Source of the DNA: Hemibagrus wyckioides
Lineage: Eukaryota; Chordata; Actinopteri; Siluriformes; Bagridae
Assembly (NCBI RefSeq): GCF_019097595.1
Contig: NC_080723.1
Span: 17,167,511 to 17,231,510, forward strand
Direction: 5' to 3'
Length of the DNA: 64,000 nt
The position numbers and the translations under genes were made by a program. The notes beneath the pieces were generated by a model that did not search any database, was not told where the DNA came from, and saw nothing but the letters and a program-made list of their open reading frames with translations. This document shows positions 1 through 11,304 of this stretch, piece by piece. Within the stretch, counting starts at the first letter, position 1; every line of letters starts with the position of its first letter.

Positions 1-1334
1 CTTTTCACCTACAAAAGGGTTAATTGCTTCAAAAGTTTATTCCTAAGTTACCTAAGGCCCGCATATCTCAGGCGTGTTATTGCCTTTCCCCTGACCTCAG
101 TGTATTATGTGAATCCAGGAAGGCCGACATTCAATCCATGTATAATTTATTACTAATATCCATGAGAGATCGATCAAGGTGCATATGTAAGACATTAAGA
201 AGCCAGGGATTGTGAGATGAAAATTATAGCTTAACGATACTAAAATGCATTATGTAATAATTTCTAAAAAGAAAGAAAGAAAGAAGGAAAGTGCTTAGTA
301 AGTGTAAGACTTGTCCTTGCTCATAATTATACAGAGCAGAAGAGGCTCTACATTAATGCTGAGAAATGAATTTGGGGGGAAAAAAAAGTTATTCAACACA
401 TCTTTGTCGTTTCTGCTGAATATTACTTTTGTTTTAAGTCAGTAATTGTTTCATAAATGACAGTAATTATAATTTGTTCTTTGGCTTTAGGCTTTAACCC
501 AAAATAATATAAAAAAAGGCTTTATATGTTTTAGAATCAAAGGCCGTACCAGGGATGCAAAATTATTTTTGGAATTTTACCACATCTAAATGATATAGCC
601 TCAATTACCGAATGTCCCCGGAGGAGCATCACATGTTTTATTTCTCTCCCCAGCTGTGAATTTTTTACACTAACACGTTTTGCTGCTAGACAGTTCAGCT
701 TGATATGGAGTCACTAGTTCATTATCAGCTTTGCTAATTAGTGAGATTGTTATCCAGCTTCGAAGTACTTCTGCATGGAGCTTCCTGTCAGCCTTTCCTC
801 ACTGGAGAAGTTTAATGTAGTTTTCATAGTAGGTAATGGATAGAAAATAGAAAGGCTGAAACAAGACACGCTGATGTAACCTTCCGTCGAATATGAAATT
901 ATGGTAACGGGTTTCAGCATGCTGTAGGGATCTATTGAAAAGCTGGGGATTTTAGTTGGAGCTTATGAGGTACTCATTATTTATGTGCATGCTGCTCTGT
1001 TTAAAAGAAAAATCATTTTAATTCATTAAAAATTCGTGGCAGATGCAATGCTGGTGTTTTTCCTGTACCTTTATCAGATATTAGTATAATACTTACACTC
1101 AATAAATTCATCATTCATTCATGTTCAGTAAACATCCTGATCCAGGTCCACACACACACACACAGTCAGGCTCAAGGGTAATTTATTGTACTCAGTCAAT
1201 GTACCACGTTGTGTTAGAGGTTGAAGAAAAGCAGAAAAACCCATGTGGACAAACCCAGGGAAAACATGTGAAGCAGTAACCTTGACAGGAAGTGTAGGAG
1301 ATGGCAAAGGATCTGGAGCCAGTAAGTATTTATC
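1..1334. other. non-coding stretch, no gene seen
   Basis: I see no coding exon here. A short GAAA-type run lies near 270-292. The block around 640-1020 is free of recognisable repeats and contains a gctaattag motif near 733, which is the texture often seen in vertebrate conserved non-coding DNA; this is an inference only. A short CA run lies at about 1149-1163. Confidence 0.4.
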
Positions 1335-1645
1335 CATCAATTTTCTGTACTCCTTATACTACACAGGGTTGTAGAGAACCTTGGAGTCTTTTCCGGGAGA
1401 TTCTGGGCACAAGGTGAACAGGGTGCCAACTAATCTCAGGGCATACACATACACACTCAAACACTATGGACAATTTCAAAATGACAGCTACAGTGCATGT
1501 CTTTGGACTAAGGGAGGAAAGCAGTGTACCTGGAGAAAACGCCCCAAGGTACTGGGAGAACATGCAAACTCCACACACACAGGGCAAAGCCTAGAATCAA
1601 ACCATCAACCCTGGAGGTGTGAGGCAAACTTTCTTGCCACCATGC
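1335..1645 (-). repeat. teleost high-copy repeat (gtttgcatgttctcccc core), minus copy
   Basis: Read on the minus strand this gives a tRNA-like box B region, then the typical words for gtttgcatgttctccca, a ggtttcctcc-like stretch, 'ccaaagacatgca', and the final tail near 1341-1370. The same text recurs in several places in this window in both orientations, so it is a dispersed repeat and not a gene. The 98-codon frame across it is a by-product. Confidence 0.8.
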
Positions 1646-1720
1646 ATTGTTTTGTATTCAAAATCATTCAATTATAACAAAGAGAATAATTTAATATAAA
1701 TAACAGTGCAATAGCAGAAG

Positions 1721-1875
1721 ATCCCTGGTGGTCCAGTGCCTTCGAATCCTGCACTCTCATAGCTGTGGCCTGGATTTCATTCCCGGGCAATGAACCAACC
1801 AGTTCTAGTTCCAGTGCCATTCCCAAGCCTGGAAAAAATGTGAGGGTTGCATCAGGAAGGAAAGGAAGGAAATCA
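1721..1875 (+). mobile_element. SINE with RTE-like tail, truncated copy
   Basis: The copy opens with ccctggtggtccagtgcc and carries a cattcccgggcaatg box-B-like region followed by cccaagcctgg and gagggttgcatcaggaagg. It matches the longer copy at 2708-2950 part by part but stops after 'ggaagg', lacking the 3' tail. The tRNA-like head implies RNA polymerase III origin. Truncated and non-coding. Confidence 0.7.
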
Positions 1876-2689
1876 TGTGTTAGTTTGTTCCAAGCATCTT
1901 GTAGTATTTGGTTGTTTTGTAGATTTTGTATTGCAGTTGTTTCTATTTGCTAATGATTTGTGTCTTAATTTCAATAGTGATCTATTACTTATATCCTGCA
2001 TTTTACAAGAACAAATAAAATATTAGTAACATTTAACAAATAAAAGGAATATTAATAAAAGAAATATAAATATAAGAAGTATCAGCTGACTAAACTGTAG
2101 ACTATAGACTACTCTATGTAGCAATCCATGAGAAGTCAGTTCCAGTACCAAAAAATACAAAGTGAGATTATTTTCAACTAATACATAGATACGAAACTGC
2201 AGATTTTCAGTCTATAAAGTTATCCTAGACTCTATAAAGTTTTCTTGGATAGCAGTTCAATGCTGTACAGAAATAAAGATGTCCTCTGGGCAAGCCTTAG
2301 GGAGTGAGGGTCCCCACTGAGGCTGAATGCTCTCAGCTGTCCTCCTTCACCTCGTATGGATCCAGCCCGAGGGAAAGGCCTGGAGCAGGACACGGCAGGA
2401 TGAATCGTGCTGTTTTAAGAGGCCAGGAGGGAGCTGGAGAATTACGGCTGAAGCAGAGAGGAAGGTTACAAAAATCCTGGTGTCCAGCATACTTTATTCA
2501 GCTATTTAAAATGTGGGAGGATTTTACAAACAGACAAACAGCCTTGGAAAGACCAGTAAATACTGTCGATTTATTCACATCTTTGAAATAGGTTTGCTTG
2601 AAAAATCAACATATATTAGAAAAATACAAAATCGAACCGATTTTGTTAGCAATCACATGGAACCGACATCCACATTTTCTTTTCAGTGT
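1876..2689. other. non-coding stretch, nothing recognised
   Basis: AT-rich sequence with short A-rich runs around 2010-2070. Open frames at 2304-2591 and neighbouring frames overlap each other, lack recognisable domains and look like chance. No repeat family was recognised. Confidence 0.4.
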
Positions 2690-2707
2690 ATTAAGGTAAT
2701 ATGTTCA
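2690..2707. repeat. left target-site duplication of SINE
   Basis: The 18 bases attaaggtaatatgttca occur here and again, identically, at 2951-2968, bracketing the SINE between them. A perfect direct repeat of this length is the footprint of target-primed reverse transcription. Confidence 0.9.
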
Positions 2708-2950
2708 GTAGCCTCCTGGTGGTCCAGCGGCAGGATTCCACACTCTCATTGTCATAGCCCGGGTTCAATTCCTGGGCAGGATGCTAACCCAGCCACTGAA
2801 GAGTTAGCTCTCAGTGTCTGTCCCAAGCGTGGATTAAATGGGAGGGTTGCATCAGGAAGGGTATCCGGCGTAAAACCTGTGCCAAATTGAAACTTGCGGG
2901 CCAAATGATCCGCTCTGGAGCAGGGAGCAGCCGAATGAACAATAAACAAC
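2708..2950 (+). mobile_element. SINE with tRNA-like head and RTE-like tail, full copy
   Basis: The head has ctggtggtccagcggcagg as a box-A-like region and gggttcaattcctgggc as box B. The body runs through cccaagcgtgg, gagggttgcatcaggaagg, gtatccggcgtaaaacc and ends in gggagcagccgaatgaac plus a short A-rich tail. The last part resembles the 3' end of the RTE-like LINE at 49207-49620. The flanking 18-bp duplication is perfect, so this copy is the best dated insertion in the window and is probably fairly young. It has no coding capacity; the frame at 2513-2890 across it is incidental. Confidence 0.9.
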
Positions 2951-2968
2951 ATTAAGGTAATATGTTCA
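2951..2968. repeat. right target-site duplication of SINE
   Basis: Identical 18-base partner of 2690-2707. Confidence 0.9.
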
Positions 2969-3824
2969 AGCAGCCATACAGATTTCTAAAAATAATTCCA
3001 AAGTAACAAGACCGAGAGACACAAAAGTGATAAAAATTTTTCCTAAGTACATGATAAATACGGTTAAATTCTCAGTGAAGCAAAATACTAGGACTTCTTA
3101 CCTCACTGATATCTTCCTGCAGATCTGCCTGTGCTCCACCAACCTGACACCATGTGCACCCTCTACTCTCAAAGCCTTATGGCTCACTTCCACCTGGGAG
3201 CAGAGATAATGAGGAAAATATTGTGCTCAAGCCTAAAATTAAGAATTTAAATAATCCATGTGCAGTAGTAGAGTAAGAAGAGAAAGAATTGCTGCAAACA
3301 GATAATAATAGCTCAGCGTTTTTTAAAGGCCTTTGTTTTTGTCAGTTTTCTCCTTGATTTCCCTGAAACTGTAGTATTTAGAACAAAATAAGAAAATGAA
3401 TTCTGCTTAACTTAATCACAATAGGCTATTAATATAGGTTCGTGTGCTAAAACGCAAAACTGCTGCACTGAAGCAATCGGTGCATAAGCAAAATCTTTGC
3501 AAAGCTAACACCGTAGTGTTTTATCTTGCTGGAACAAAGAGCGCTAAACACAAATCATTACAGTCACAAAAGCCTGAGTCCACACTGAAAAGTTTTGTTT
3601 ATGCATGTGTTCTACCTAAAGTTGCATGCGAGTTTATTAGGAATTTTGAAATCTTTAAGAAGGAATCTAGAGCAGCTCATGATGGAGTTCAATTTAATTT
3701 TATTTACAGTATATTGTGCTTTCAGCAGTAGATATGGCCACAGAGCATGTTTAAAGAAGTCAGGGTGTGGACTCTTTTAAGAAAGTCAGTGGAAACAGAG
3801 GCAAAAAAAAAAAAAGTCCTTGAG
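2969..3824. other. non-coding stretch, nothing recognised
   Basis: No exon, RNA gene or repeat family recognised. A frame at 3444-3731 (95 codons) shows no domain and a composition typical of chance frames. Confidence 0.4.
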
Positions 3825-3890
3825 ACAACATGAGGGAGAAATCTTGAGAGGATTCAGACTCATAATGCAACTCAAGATCTTCTGAGTAAA
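3825..3890 (+). repeat. fragment of dispersed repeat F
   Basis: The words gaaatcttgagaggat and cagactca match the longer copy at about 29700-30020. This is only a short piece, so the family boundaries cannot be set here. Confidence 0.55.
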
Positions 3891-3913
3891 AGAATTATTA
3901 TATCATGGGATCA

Positions 3914-4470
3914 TACACTACCAGTCAAAAGTTTGGACACACATTTTAATTCAGTGTTTTTTGTTTAGGCATTTATTTTCTACATTCTAGAACAATACTG
4001 GAGATTTCAAAACTATGAAATAACACACATGGACTTAAGTAATCCATATGTAATGACAACAAAAAACAGTCAGTTGTTATTTTAAGACACGAAGGTCAGG
4101 TGTTCTGGAATAGTTCTTGCAAGAACAGTATTGTCAAGTGCATTTGCAAAACCCATCAAGCACCATGATGAAACTGGCTCACATGAAGACCATCCCAGGA
4201 AAGCAAGACCAAAACTTACTTCTGCTGCAGAGGAGAAGTTCATTTAGAGTTACCAGCTTCAGAAATCACCAATTAACAGTACCTCAGATTAGAGCCGTTA
4301 TGAAGGCTTTACAGAGCATCAGTAGCAGACATATCTCAATATCAACTGTTCAAAGGACATTATTGTGTATTTCGGCCGCCTTCAGCATTGTTTTACAATG
4401 TAGAAAGAAATAAACATCAGGAAAGACCATGGAATTAGTAGGTGTGTCCAAACTTTTGACTGGTAGTGTA
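3914..4470 (+). mobile_element. Tc1-like transposon, internally deleted, perfect terminal repeats
   Basis: The first 29 bases (3914-3942, starting tacactaccagtcaaaag) are the exact reverse complement of the last 29 (4442-4470). TA at each outer end fits the TA target duplication of Tc1/mariner elements. At about 550 bp it is far shorter than a full element of 1.2-1.6 kb. Inside, 4117-4413 reads open and keeps a Tc1-type helix-turn-helix stretch: 'FRVTSFRNHQLTVPQIRAV' then 'SSRHISISTVQRTLL'. The DDE catalytic part is missing, so the copy cannot make active transposase but could be mobilised in trans. Sequence identity of the two ends suggests relatively recent movement. Confidence 0.92.
4117..4413 (+). 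pseudogene. Tc1 transposase N-terminal remnant
   Basis: This 98-codon open frame sits inside the 3914-4470 element. Residues about 38-85 resemble the second DNA-binding helix-turn-helix of Tc1-family transposases (VTSFRNHQLT, QIRAVMKALQS, RHISISTVQRTL). The part upstream is out of register with a normal N terminus and nothing follows of the DD34E catalytic domain. Non-functional as an enzyme. Confidence 0.8.
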
Positions 4471-4524
4471 TAGTAGATCAGAGGGTAAATGCCGTATGTT
4501 TATCCCATAAAATTGTAAAATTGT

Positions 4525-4850
4525 GTGTCACGGGTATGCTAAAAATCAATGCTGAACTACATTACCCATCAGCCCCAGGGCCTCACATGACCACATTGAT
4601 CACTCACACCTGTTTTCTGTTATTTCCCCTTATTTAAATTCTGCTTTCTGTGTGTTTCTTCATCAAATGTTTGTTGTTGTTGCTGTGTTGTCGTTCTGTA
4701 TGTGCCATAGTCTCGTTCTCAGATGTGTTGTTTTTGCCTTATATCTTCTGTTCAGGTTCATGGTCCACAGTTTTATGCTGTTGTTTTGCACTTGACACAG
4801 TGAAAGTCTGCGCTCGCATCCGCCGTCGCCTGCTCTTCCTGACAAACTTA
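4525..4850 (+). repeat. probable dispersed repeat, E-like
   Basis: The text 'actacattacccatcagcc', 'cacacctgttttctgttat' and the closing 'cgcatccgccgtcgcctgct' resembles a type of teleost repeat with a promoter-like, T-rich body. I have no terminal repeat or target duplication to prove the limits. The 95-codon frame at 4650-4937 is not convincing as protein. Confidence 0.4.
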
Positions 4851-4950
4851 TTGACAATTCAAAATCATTTAAGAATGAAAAAAAGGGGAAAAAAAATAAA
4901 AAATACAGCTATTTCCGACAACAAGAGCTCAGTCTGACAGGAAAATAAAC

Positions 4951-5203
4951 AAAAGACAGTCTTTATTGTCACAAAGTAGAGGAAAAAGAAAAGACAAGGT
5001 TTTTTTTTTTTTTTTTGTCTCGAAATATAGCACAGAAACGATTTCCTCTACATTTTCCAGCTTGTTAGGAAGCTGAGTTTAGAGCACAGGGTCAGCCATG
5101 ATTCAGAGCCTCTGAAGCAGAGAGGATTAACAGCTTTGCTCTTGGGCCTAGTGGGGGCAGTTAGGCAGGATTGGGATTTGAACTTACAACCTTCTCCCTT
5201 ATG
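4951..5203 (-). mobile_element. SINE type A, minus copy
   Basis: Read on the minus strand: a head ending in a box-B-like ggttgtaagttcaaatccc, the shared body (aagagcaaagctgttaatcc region), 'catggctgaccctgtgctct', then 'cagcttcctaacaagctgg' and a tail ending in gtgacaataaagactg. The head is partly lost. A T-run near 5000-5016 interrupts the tail. Confidence 0.7.
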
Positions 5204-5920
5204 GGGGGGAGTTCTGTTAGGAGTTCTAACAAAGATGTTATGAAGAATAGACTCAGGGACAAGTATTATATAAAAAAAATAATGTACAGGCTGATTTATT
5301 AGTAGGGTCTATGGGATTCTCATGAGACCAAATGTGTTAGTGTTTGCCTTTATAATACGCAGTTTAGAGTGTTTCTCAAACTACAAAGCAGTTTCTATAA
5401 ATAAAAAATACTATAAATTTGTCACACAGCAGCTTAGAAATCACTTGTCCACAGTCTGAATAATGAGAAAATTCTGAATAATGAGAAAGCCTATAAAAAA
5501 AAAATAAGGATGTATTAGTAAATCTTATTATTGCCGTGTTTTCATATCAGATATTTGTGGCACGTTCATGCTATCAAGTAGAGCCCGTGAAAAAGTTTTG
5601 CTTACATTTTTCTGATTAATCAATCTCTCCAGGATTTCACGGTTTTTTAATGACTCTTGCACCGAAAAACAATGCTTAATTTGCCACCGAGTTGTGATGA
5701 TGACACGTGACATGTCTTGGCCCAAAATCTGATGAAAACCTGCAGACATTTTGGAAAAATTGCATTTTTTTGGGGGAGGGGGGATAATTTCTGCAATCAC
5801 AAAATCCTAGAGGGACTAATTAACAAATGCACTTCTACACTCTTTTGTTTAGAAGAGTAAACATTTTAGTTTACTCTTCTGGGGGTCTCTGAACACTGTT
5901 GTTGCCATGACTATTTGTCA
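5204..5920. other. non-coding stretch with a small tandem duplication
   Basis: ctgaataatgagaaa occurs twice in tandem around 5457-5488. Otherwise no repeat family or exon was recognised. The 90-codon minus frame at 5528-5800 shows no domain. Confidence 0.4.
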
Positions 5921-6320
5921 GGAACCGCTGGACAGTTCCCTGCCAGGCCTGGAGAGGGTGCTGGCAGGTGATTCTATGGAGCCTGCTTTATTGTGTGTAT
6001 TTTGTGCCACGCCTTTCCTATTGTTCTCCTTCCCACTGTTTCACCTGTTCCCTATTAGCCTTAATGTTTTTCCCTATATATAGTGATAATTTTATGCCTG
6101 TCCTTGTCGGCTATTGTTCTATGTTCCTTGTTTGTTTTATTATCGTCATGTCTAGTGTTTAGGTTAGTCTTCCCCATGTCTCGTGTTTATGTTAATAAAG
6201 CAGCGCTTATTTGAATCCTGGGTCTGTGTCAATGGCGTGCCGATGCAAGCTGCAACTACTGGGGTCTGGGTTCAAGCCCCACACAGGGCGAGGGCACCCG
6301 GGCATTACACTATTGAAACC
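5921..6320 (+). repeat. probable unclassified dispersed repeat
   Basis: The block from 'caggaaccgctggacag' through 'tgttaataaagcagcgct' to 'ggtctgggttcaagcccca' and 'gggcattac' has the texture of fish interspersed repeats and includes a box-B-like ggttcaagccc near 6270. No second copy is obvious in the window and no target duplication was found. Confidence 0.3.
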
Positions 6321-7217
6321 AATTAGCACAGACCAATCCCCTCTCTTTACTGTATATAACGTCATCATGCAATACATATTTATCTGATATACAGCACACA
6401 ACATTGTGTAGATGTTTTTTGAGGTTGTTAGTCAGTCAGAGCCAAATATTAAATTCAATGGTTTTGTTGTTTGTTGTTTTTTCAGTATTTCATTATTTTG
6501 TCCTGGAGGTATATGCAGACATTTCCACTCAATTGTGTGAAATGCAGTTTTTTATTCATGATTTTTTTATATTCCAAGATATAATATATTAAATACACTA
6601 ACAGATTGACGTTTTAAATTGCAAAAAAATGTCTATTTTGAGCTAGATGACTGTTGTAGACATAGTCAGAGGTTCAATCCTGCATAAAAAATAAGCTAAT
6701 TCATGGTTCCTGTTTGTCTGTCAACAGATCAACGGAAGACAGGTTCTTTTGGGGGTTTTTTTTGGCATCAAGCCACCCACACAACATCCTTGGTGAACTC
6801 AACTCAGTGCTGAAACGCTGAAAGATGAAACATATCTCCATACCTATAGATAGAGAAGGTTTTTCATGCTTTGCCACCTAACTTGTAAAGATCATGTCCA
6901 TTTATTCTCTAATGCACACATGGCAAAAGATCTAAGTGATATAAAATAGTCTATTGGATTCTGCTTCTTTAGAAGTAGTGTCTTCATTCTTCACTCTTGG
7001 CTTGGTTTACTAGCTTCTTCACTCCTAAAGATCCAACATGTTAAATCTGAGCAAATCTGGCAATAGCATCTTGCACACATGATGCAACATAATAAGCCAC
7101 TGCTATTATTGGTGGACCTGTAAGAATAAAACCAGAGTGTCAGACTCTTCATCTTTGCCTTTTCATCTCTAATTGTAAAGCAACACTGATGCTCCCATAT
7201 TTCAGCAAGACAATTTG
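6321..7217. other. non-coding stretch, nothing recognised
   Basis: AT-rich, with a T-run near 6740-6765. No convincing exon or repeat family. Confidence 0.4.
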
Positions 7218-7825
7218 TACACACTGAGCAGCCATAACATTAAAACCATGAAGACACATGATTACTTTCTTACAATTGCACCAGGTAAGGGGTGAGATAT
7301 ATTAGGGAGCAAGTGACACTTCTTGAAGTTGCAACAGACACTTCTTGAAGTTGATGTGTTAGAAGCAGGAAAAATGGACAAGCATTAGGATGTGAGAAAC
7401 TTTGACAAGGGGCAAATTGTGATAGGTAGATGACTGGGTCAGAAAATCTCCAAAACATCAGGTCTGGTGGAGTGTTCCTAGAGTGTGATGGTTAGTACCA
7501 ACCAAACGTGGTCCAAGGAAGGACAACCGGTGAACCTGTGACAGTGTCATGGGCTCATGTGTGTAAAGTAGGTTAGCCCAACTGAACAGAAGAGCTACTG
7601 TAGCACAAATTGCTGAGAAAGTGAATACTGGCTATGATGGAAAGGTCTCATAAGAGACACTGCATCACAGCTTAGTGCATATGAGACCGAGTAGCCCCAG
7701 ACCAGTCCGAGAACCCATGCTGACTCCTGTTCATTGCTGAAAGTGCTTACAATGTGCCTATGAGCATCAGAACTGAACACAAGAGAGACAAACACAATAT
7801 TAAGCAGGTAGTTTTAATGTTCTAA
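7218..7825 (+). mobile_element. Tc1-like transposon relic, family ii, internally deleted
   Basis: The left end reads tacacactgagcagccata acattaaaacc, a Tc1-type terminal repeat; the right end (gtagttttaatgttcta near 7808-7823) is a decayed partner. Between them lies the transposase 5' half: 'gatgtgttagaagcagg', 'actttgacaaggggcaaat', 'gatgactgggtcagaaaat' and 'gagctactgtagcac', all shared with the minus-strand copy at 34744-35288. Stop codons interrupt the frame early (aag cat tag; aga tga). The catalytic two-thirds are deleted after 'tgagcatcagaactg'. A 16-base word, acacttcttgaagttg, is duplicated at about 7317-7352. Confidence 0.88.
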
Positions 7826-8084
7826 ATGAATCTGCTCCATCACCAGCTTTACGTCAAGGGTAATAAGTGTGAATTCCACCAGCACAGCACTGCCTTCCTG
7901 AGGTGCATCATCTCACCAGAGGGGGTGGACTGGTGTAGGTGTGAAACTGGTTTGACGTGCATAGATTAGATGTTTCCCGTCAAATCAAGGTTTTGAATCT
8001 TTATAATTGAGTACAAAGTCATAAGAATTCAGTTCAAAATGATGTTGAAATGTAATTACAACACTCTTGACTTACTGACTAAAC

Positions 8085-8209
8085 ATCCATCCATTTTCTA
8101 TACCTGCTTTATTTCTAATTAGGGTCACGGGGATCTGCTGGAGCCTATCCTAGCACACATTGGACAAAAGGCAGGGGTACACCCTGGACAGGTCACCAGT
8201 CCAATCTGA
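8085..8209 (-). repeat. teleost high-copy repeat, 3' part, minus copy
   Basis: The minus strand reads 'gactggtgacctgtccaggg', 'tacccctgcctttt', 'gataggctccagcagatccc', 'gtgaccctaattag' and ends in 'aaaatggatggatg', the same order as the plus copy at 37960-38305. Only the 3' half is present. Confidence 0.85.
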
Positions 8210-8819
8210 TGGGTGAGTGTGTATTTTTGTGTGATGTTGTACATAGTCATTAAAGCATTTTTATTTCTGAGAGGAAAAATAGTGCAGTGTGAAAGTTTGT
8301 ATTGTTTACTTTTGTTTTTTTTAATAGATTTTGAACACAGGCCTTTTCAGTGATATGTTTTCTACTTCAGTATTGCCTTACATCAGTCAAGACCTCTTCT
8401 TAAGAGACAGCAGTCACAGAGCTGACAGGAAGATGGACAATCCAGAGTCACACATCATTATTTTTTTATTTTCATTAAATATTTCTTAGCTATATTAACT
8501 CTATATAGTAGAGCTGTGTGTTTCCGTTGCTGTGGTAAAGTCTATTTAAAGTCACAAGACAAAATATTCAAGGGTTTTTGTGATCAGACAGTTGCTACAT
8601 TAAAGGATTTTGCTTAAAATGCTACTTAGATCTTTGAGAATTACACATGAAACATGAGTTATGAATATTTAAAGCTCTGTGCTCATTTGAATAAACTCTT
8701 AATGAGACTTTACCCTTGTACGTAACATGAAATTGACAAATTAGACATACTGAGAAGCCAAAGTGGCTTGATATTTTTGCAATAGACTAATGAGGAAATT
8801 AAAAGTAGACTGAAGCTTG
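8210..8819. other. non-coding stretch, nothing recognised
   Basis: No coding exon, RNA gene or repeat could be supported. AT-rich with short T-runs. Confidence 0.4.
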
Positions 8820-9160
8820 TTAGTTAAAGTCATTTCCTCTGAAGCCGAGGTTTTCAGTGGAGATATGTTCTGATGTGCAGCCGGAGACGTATGAGTACTT
8901 CATGCTCATGAAAGTGTAATGAATAATGCACTCTGGGACACAAATATTCTCCCCTACAGAGCGTTTATGCTGACACAGGATCCCGGGACGTCTCTGCTGA
9001 CATATATCCCAAGTCAGATTCCAGAGCACACCATGGGAAAAAAGCTTGCATGACCTTGTTGCGCTGTCTGCCAGCCATGCATTTTCCATCATGCTTTGTC
9101 TTGGAATTTTTTGCATAAATAAAGTCTGCAGCTGCAGGCTATAATTTTATTTTATAGAAC
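8820..9160. other. candidate conserved non-coding block
   Basis: Balanced composition, no recognisable repeat, and dense non-repetitive text including tgcataaataaagtctgcag near 9111. A 98-codon minus frame crosses it but shows no domain. Function is inferred from texture alone, so treat as a hypothesis for alignment. Confidence 0.2.
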
Positions 9161-9396
9161 AGCATCAATCATACTGACCCTAGGTTGAACGTCCAATCTT
9201 GCAGATTTTTAGACACCTCATCAGAAATGTGAGCAATGTAAACCCTTTATTTCTGTCAATGTCTAAGGGAAGCTTCAGGGATTTTGTTTGGTCTTGGACA
9301 TTTTTATTAAAACTAGATCTGCTAGGCTGTACACTGGATGACCGTAAGTTGTCAGTTCTCAACTTATGGCTGCTTTAACACATACATCAATTTTTT

Positions 9397-9700
9397 CTGT
9401 ACTCTGAAGTCGCCAGTAGGGGGTCCGACTCCTTGTTGCCATAGTGATAACGTTTCTCAGTGGGCAGCACAACTAGCATTCTACTTGACAACAAATCAGT
9501 TTTCTTGGCGCTAAAGTGAAACATTCTGGAGGGATATTTGATGTTTGTGTATAAAACTCAGCAGTGTACATCTGCATCGTATCATAGGAGATAAAAGAGA
9601 AGCAGTGTGTGTCTCTCGACTGTCTTCACTCCGTTGCTGGACACACCTACATCTAGTATCCACTGGTTGCTGTTGCTGATGTCACCGGAAAATGAATGAT
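9397..9700 (+). repeat. dispersed repeat D, copy 1
   Basis: Shares long runs with 60495-60850: gttgccatagtgataacgtt (9437-9456), 'tttctcagtg', 'cacaactagcattc', 'gaaacattctggagggatat', 'tttgtgtataaaa', and 'cacatctag'-type words later. The two copies lie 51 kb apart in the same orientation. No open frame, terminal repeat or tRNA-like head was seen, so the class is unknown. Confidence 0.8.
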
Positions 9701-9775
9701 CTCTCATCATTGTAAAAAATTATGTATTTGCAGCTTGACTGATCATTACTCATTATTATTAGGTCTTAATAATTA

Positions 9776-9973
9776 GCCTTTATTTGTCACATATACATTA
9801 CAGCACAGTGAAATTCTTTTCTTTGCATAGCCCATCCTTGGAGGTTGGGGTCAGAGCACAGGGTCAGCTATGATACAGTGCTCCTAGGCAACAGTGGCAA
9901 CTTGGTGGTGCTGGGGCTTGAACCCCTGACCTTCCAGTCAAAGACACAGAGCCTTAACCACATGAGCCACCAA
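9776..9973 (-). mobile_element. SINE type A, minus copy
   Basis: On the minus strand the order is: tRNA-like head (ggctcatgtggttaaggctc, then box B ggtcaggggttcaagcccc), 'agcaccaccaagttgccact', 'catagctgaccctgtgctct', and a tail ending 'tgctgtaatgtatatgtgac aaataaaggc'. The tail resembles an L2-type LINE 3' end. Confidence 0.85.
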
Positions 9974-10743
9974 CTAATAGTTACATACTAAGCACTAATT
10001 TAGGAAAAAAATTTTCTTATTATTATACATTATACATTATTATTATATTTTTTAGGAAAAAATGTATAAAGAGATGTAGAACCTGAGTAGATCGTAACTC
10101 ATAAGAATTATGAACTGCTTCTATGGAACTATCTATAAAGAGTCTGTTCCGTTCACCTAAAATACCTTTACCTTTCTTTTATTCCCATCGTGTCCCTGGC
10201 TTTCGATAATTAATAATGAGCTTAACATTTCCAAATACAAAGGTCAGTACGCGATTAGGCTATAACTGGATATTGAAAAAAAAAAAAAACGGCATGTATG
10301 GCTTGAGGACAGAGAGAAGAGAGGACTGAGACATCATAGACATGAAGACAGTGAAGAAAAAACATTATTCTCATGGATGATGTAAAGATAAACTTATTTT
10401 GGGTAAAAAAAAATTATATTTGAAATGGTAAAAACAAAAATGTCAGAATGTTGTAGTGCAAAAAGACTGGACACAAAAGGATGACCACAAATGCAGAGAG
10501 AAATCCAAAAAAGCTTGTGACCTTTAGTGAAACAAAGTCCATTAACAGAGTTTAAAACCCCCTTGACCTGCTTTTCAATGCACCTGGAGAGGGTTTGGCA
10601 ATTTGAGAGGAACTCATGTGGTGTTTTTGTTTTATGGAACAGTAATCAGTGTTAATAGTAATTGGTTTGTGGCAGGAGTGTAAAGCAGTGACTCTGTGTC
10701 TGTATTCAGTGTGAAGGGTAAGTTGGAACTATAGGCGCTCGCT
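9974..10743. other. non-coding stretch, nothing recognised
   Basis: AT-rich sequence with an A-run near 10276-10289. No exon or repeat family identified. Confidence 0.4.
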
Positions 10744-11008
10744 CTGACCCACATTAAAATTCAAGAGTTTATTGTCATATGAACATAGAACCGTCCATGA
10801 AATTACGATTCCTGCGACCCCTCCAGCAATCTCTGATATCAATTTAACCGGACATACCAAAAACATAAAAAATATAAATTACAAATAGTGCTAGAAGGAG
10901 GGAAGGGTAATAAAATAGATATTTCCAAGATAAAGTGTATGTGTGTGATGATGTATACAAGCAAAAGTGTATACAGGGAGTGTAAACAATATGGGCCATG
11001 ATTGTGTG

Positions 11009-11051
<43 letters not shown>

Positions 11052-11165
11052 TGTACAGATTTGTGAGCATGCGTGTGTGTGTGCACAATGTAAACATTAT
11101 AAGTACAGAAGTGGTCCATGACGTTGTCCAGATTTGTGAACATCTGTAGAGAAAGCATATTTGTG

Positions 11166-11202
<37 letters not shown>

Positions 11203-11260
11203 AATTTAAACATTACAAGAACAGTAGTGATACATGACCATGTCCAGAACGTGTGTTATC

Positions 11261-11304
<44 letters not shown>

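Noticed and set aside
5921..6320. LTR of a retrovirus-like element
   Set aside because: A promoter-like and aataaa-like texture was noted, but no paired copy, TG...CA ends with target duplication, primer site or gag/pol text was found.
11009..11158. Minus frames rich in SLSL and THTH
   Set aside because: Products of GA and GT microsatellites.
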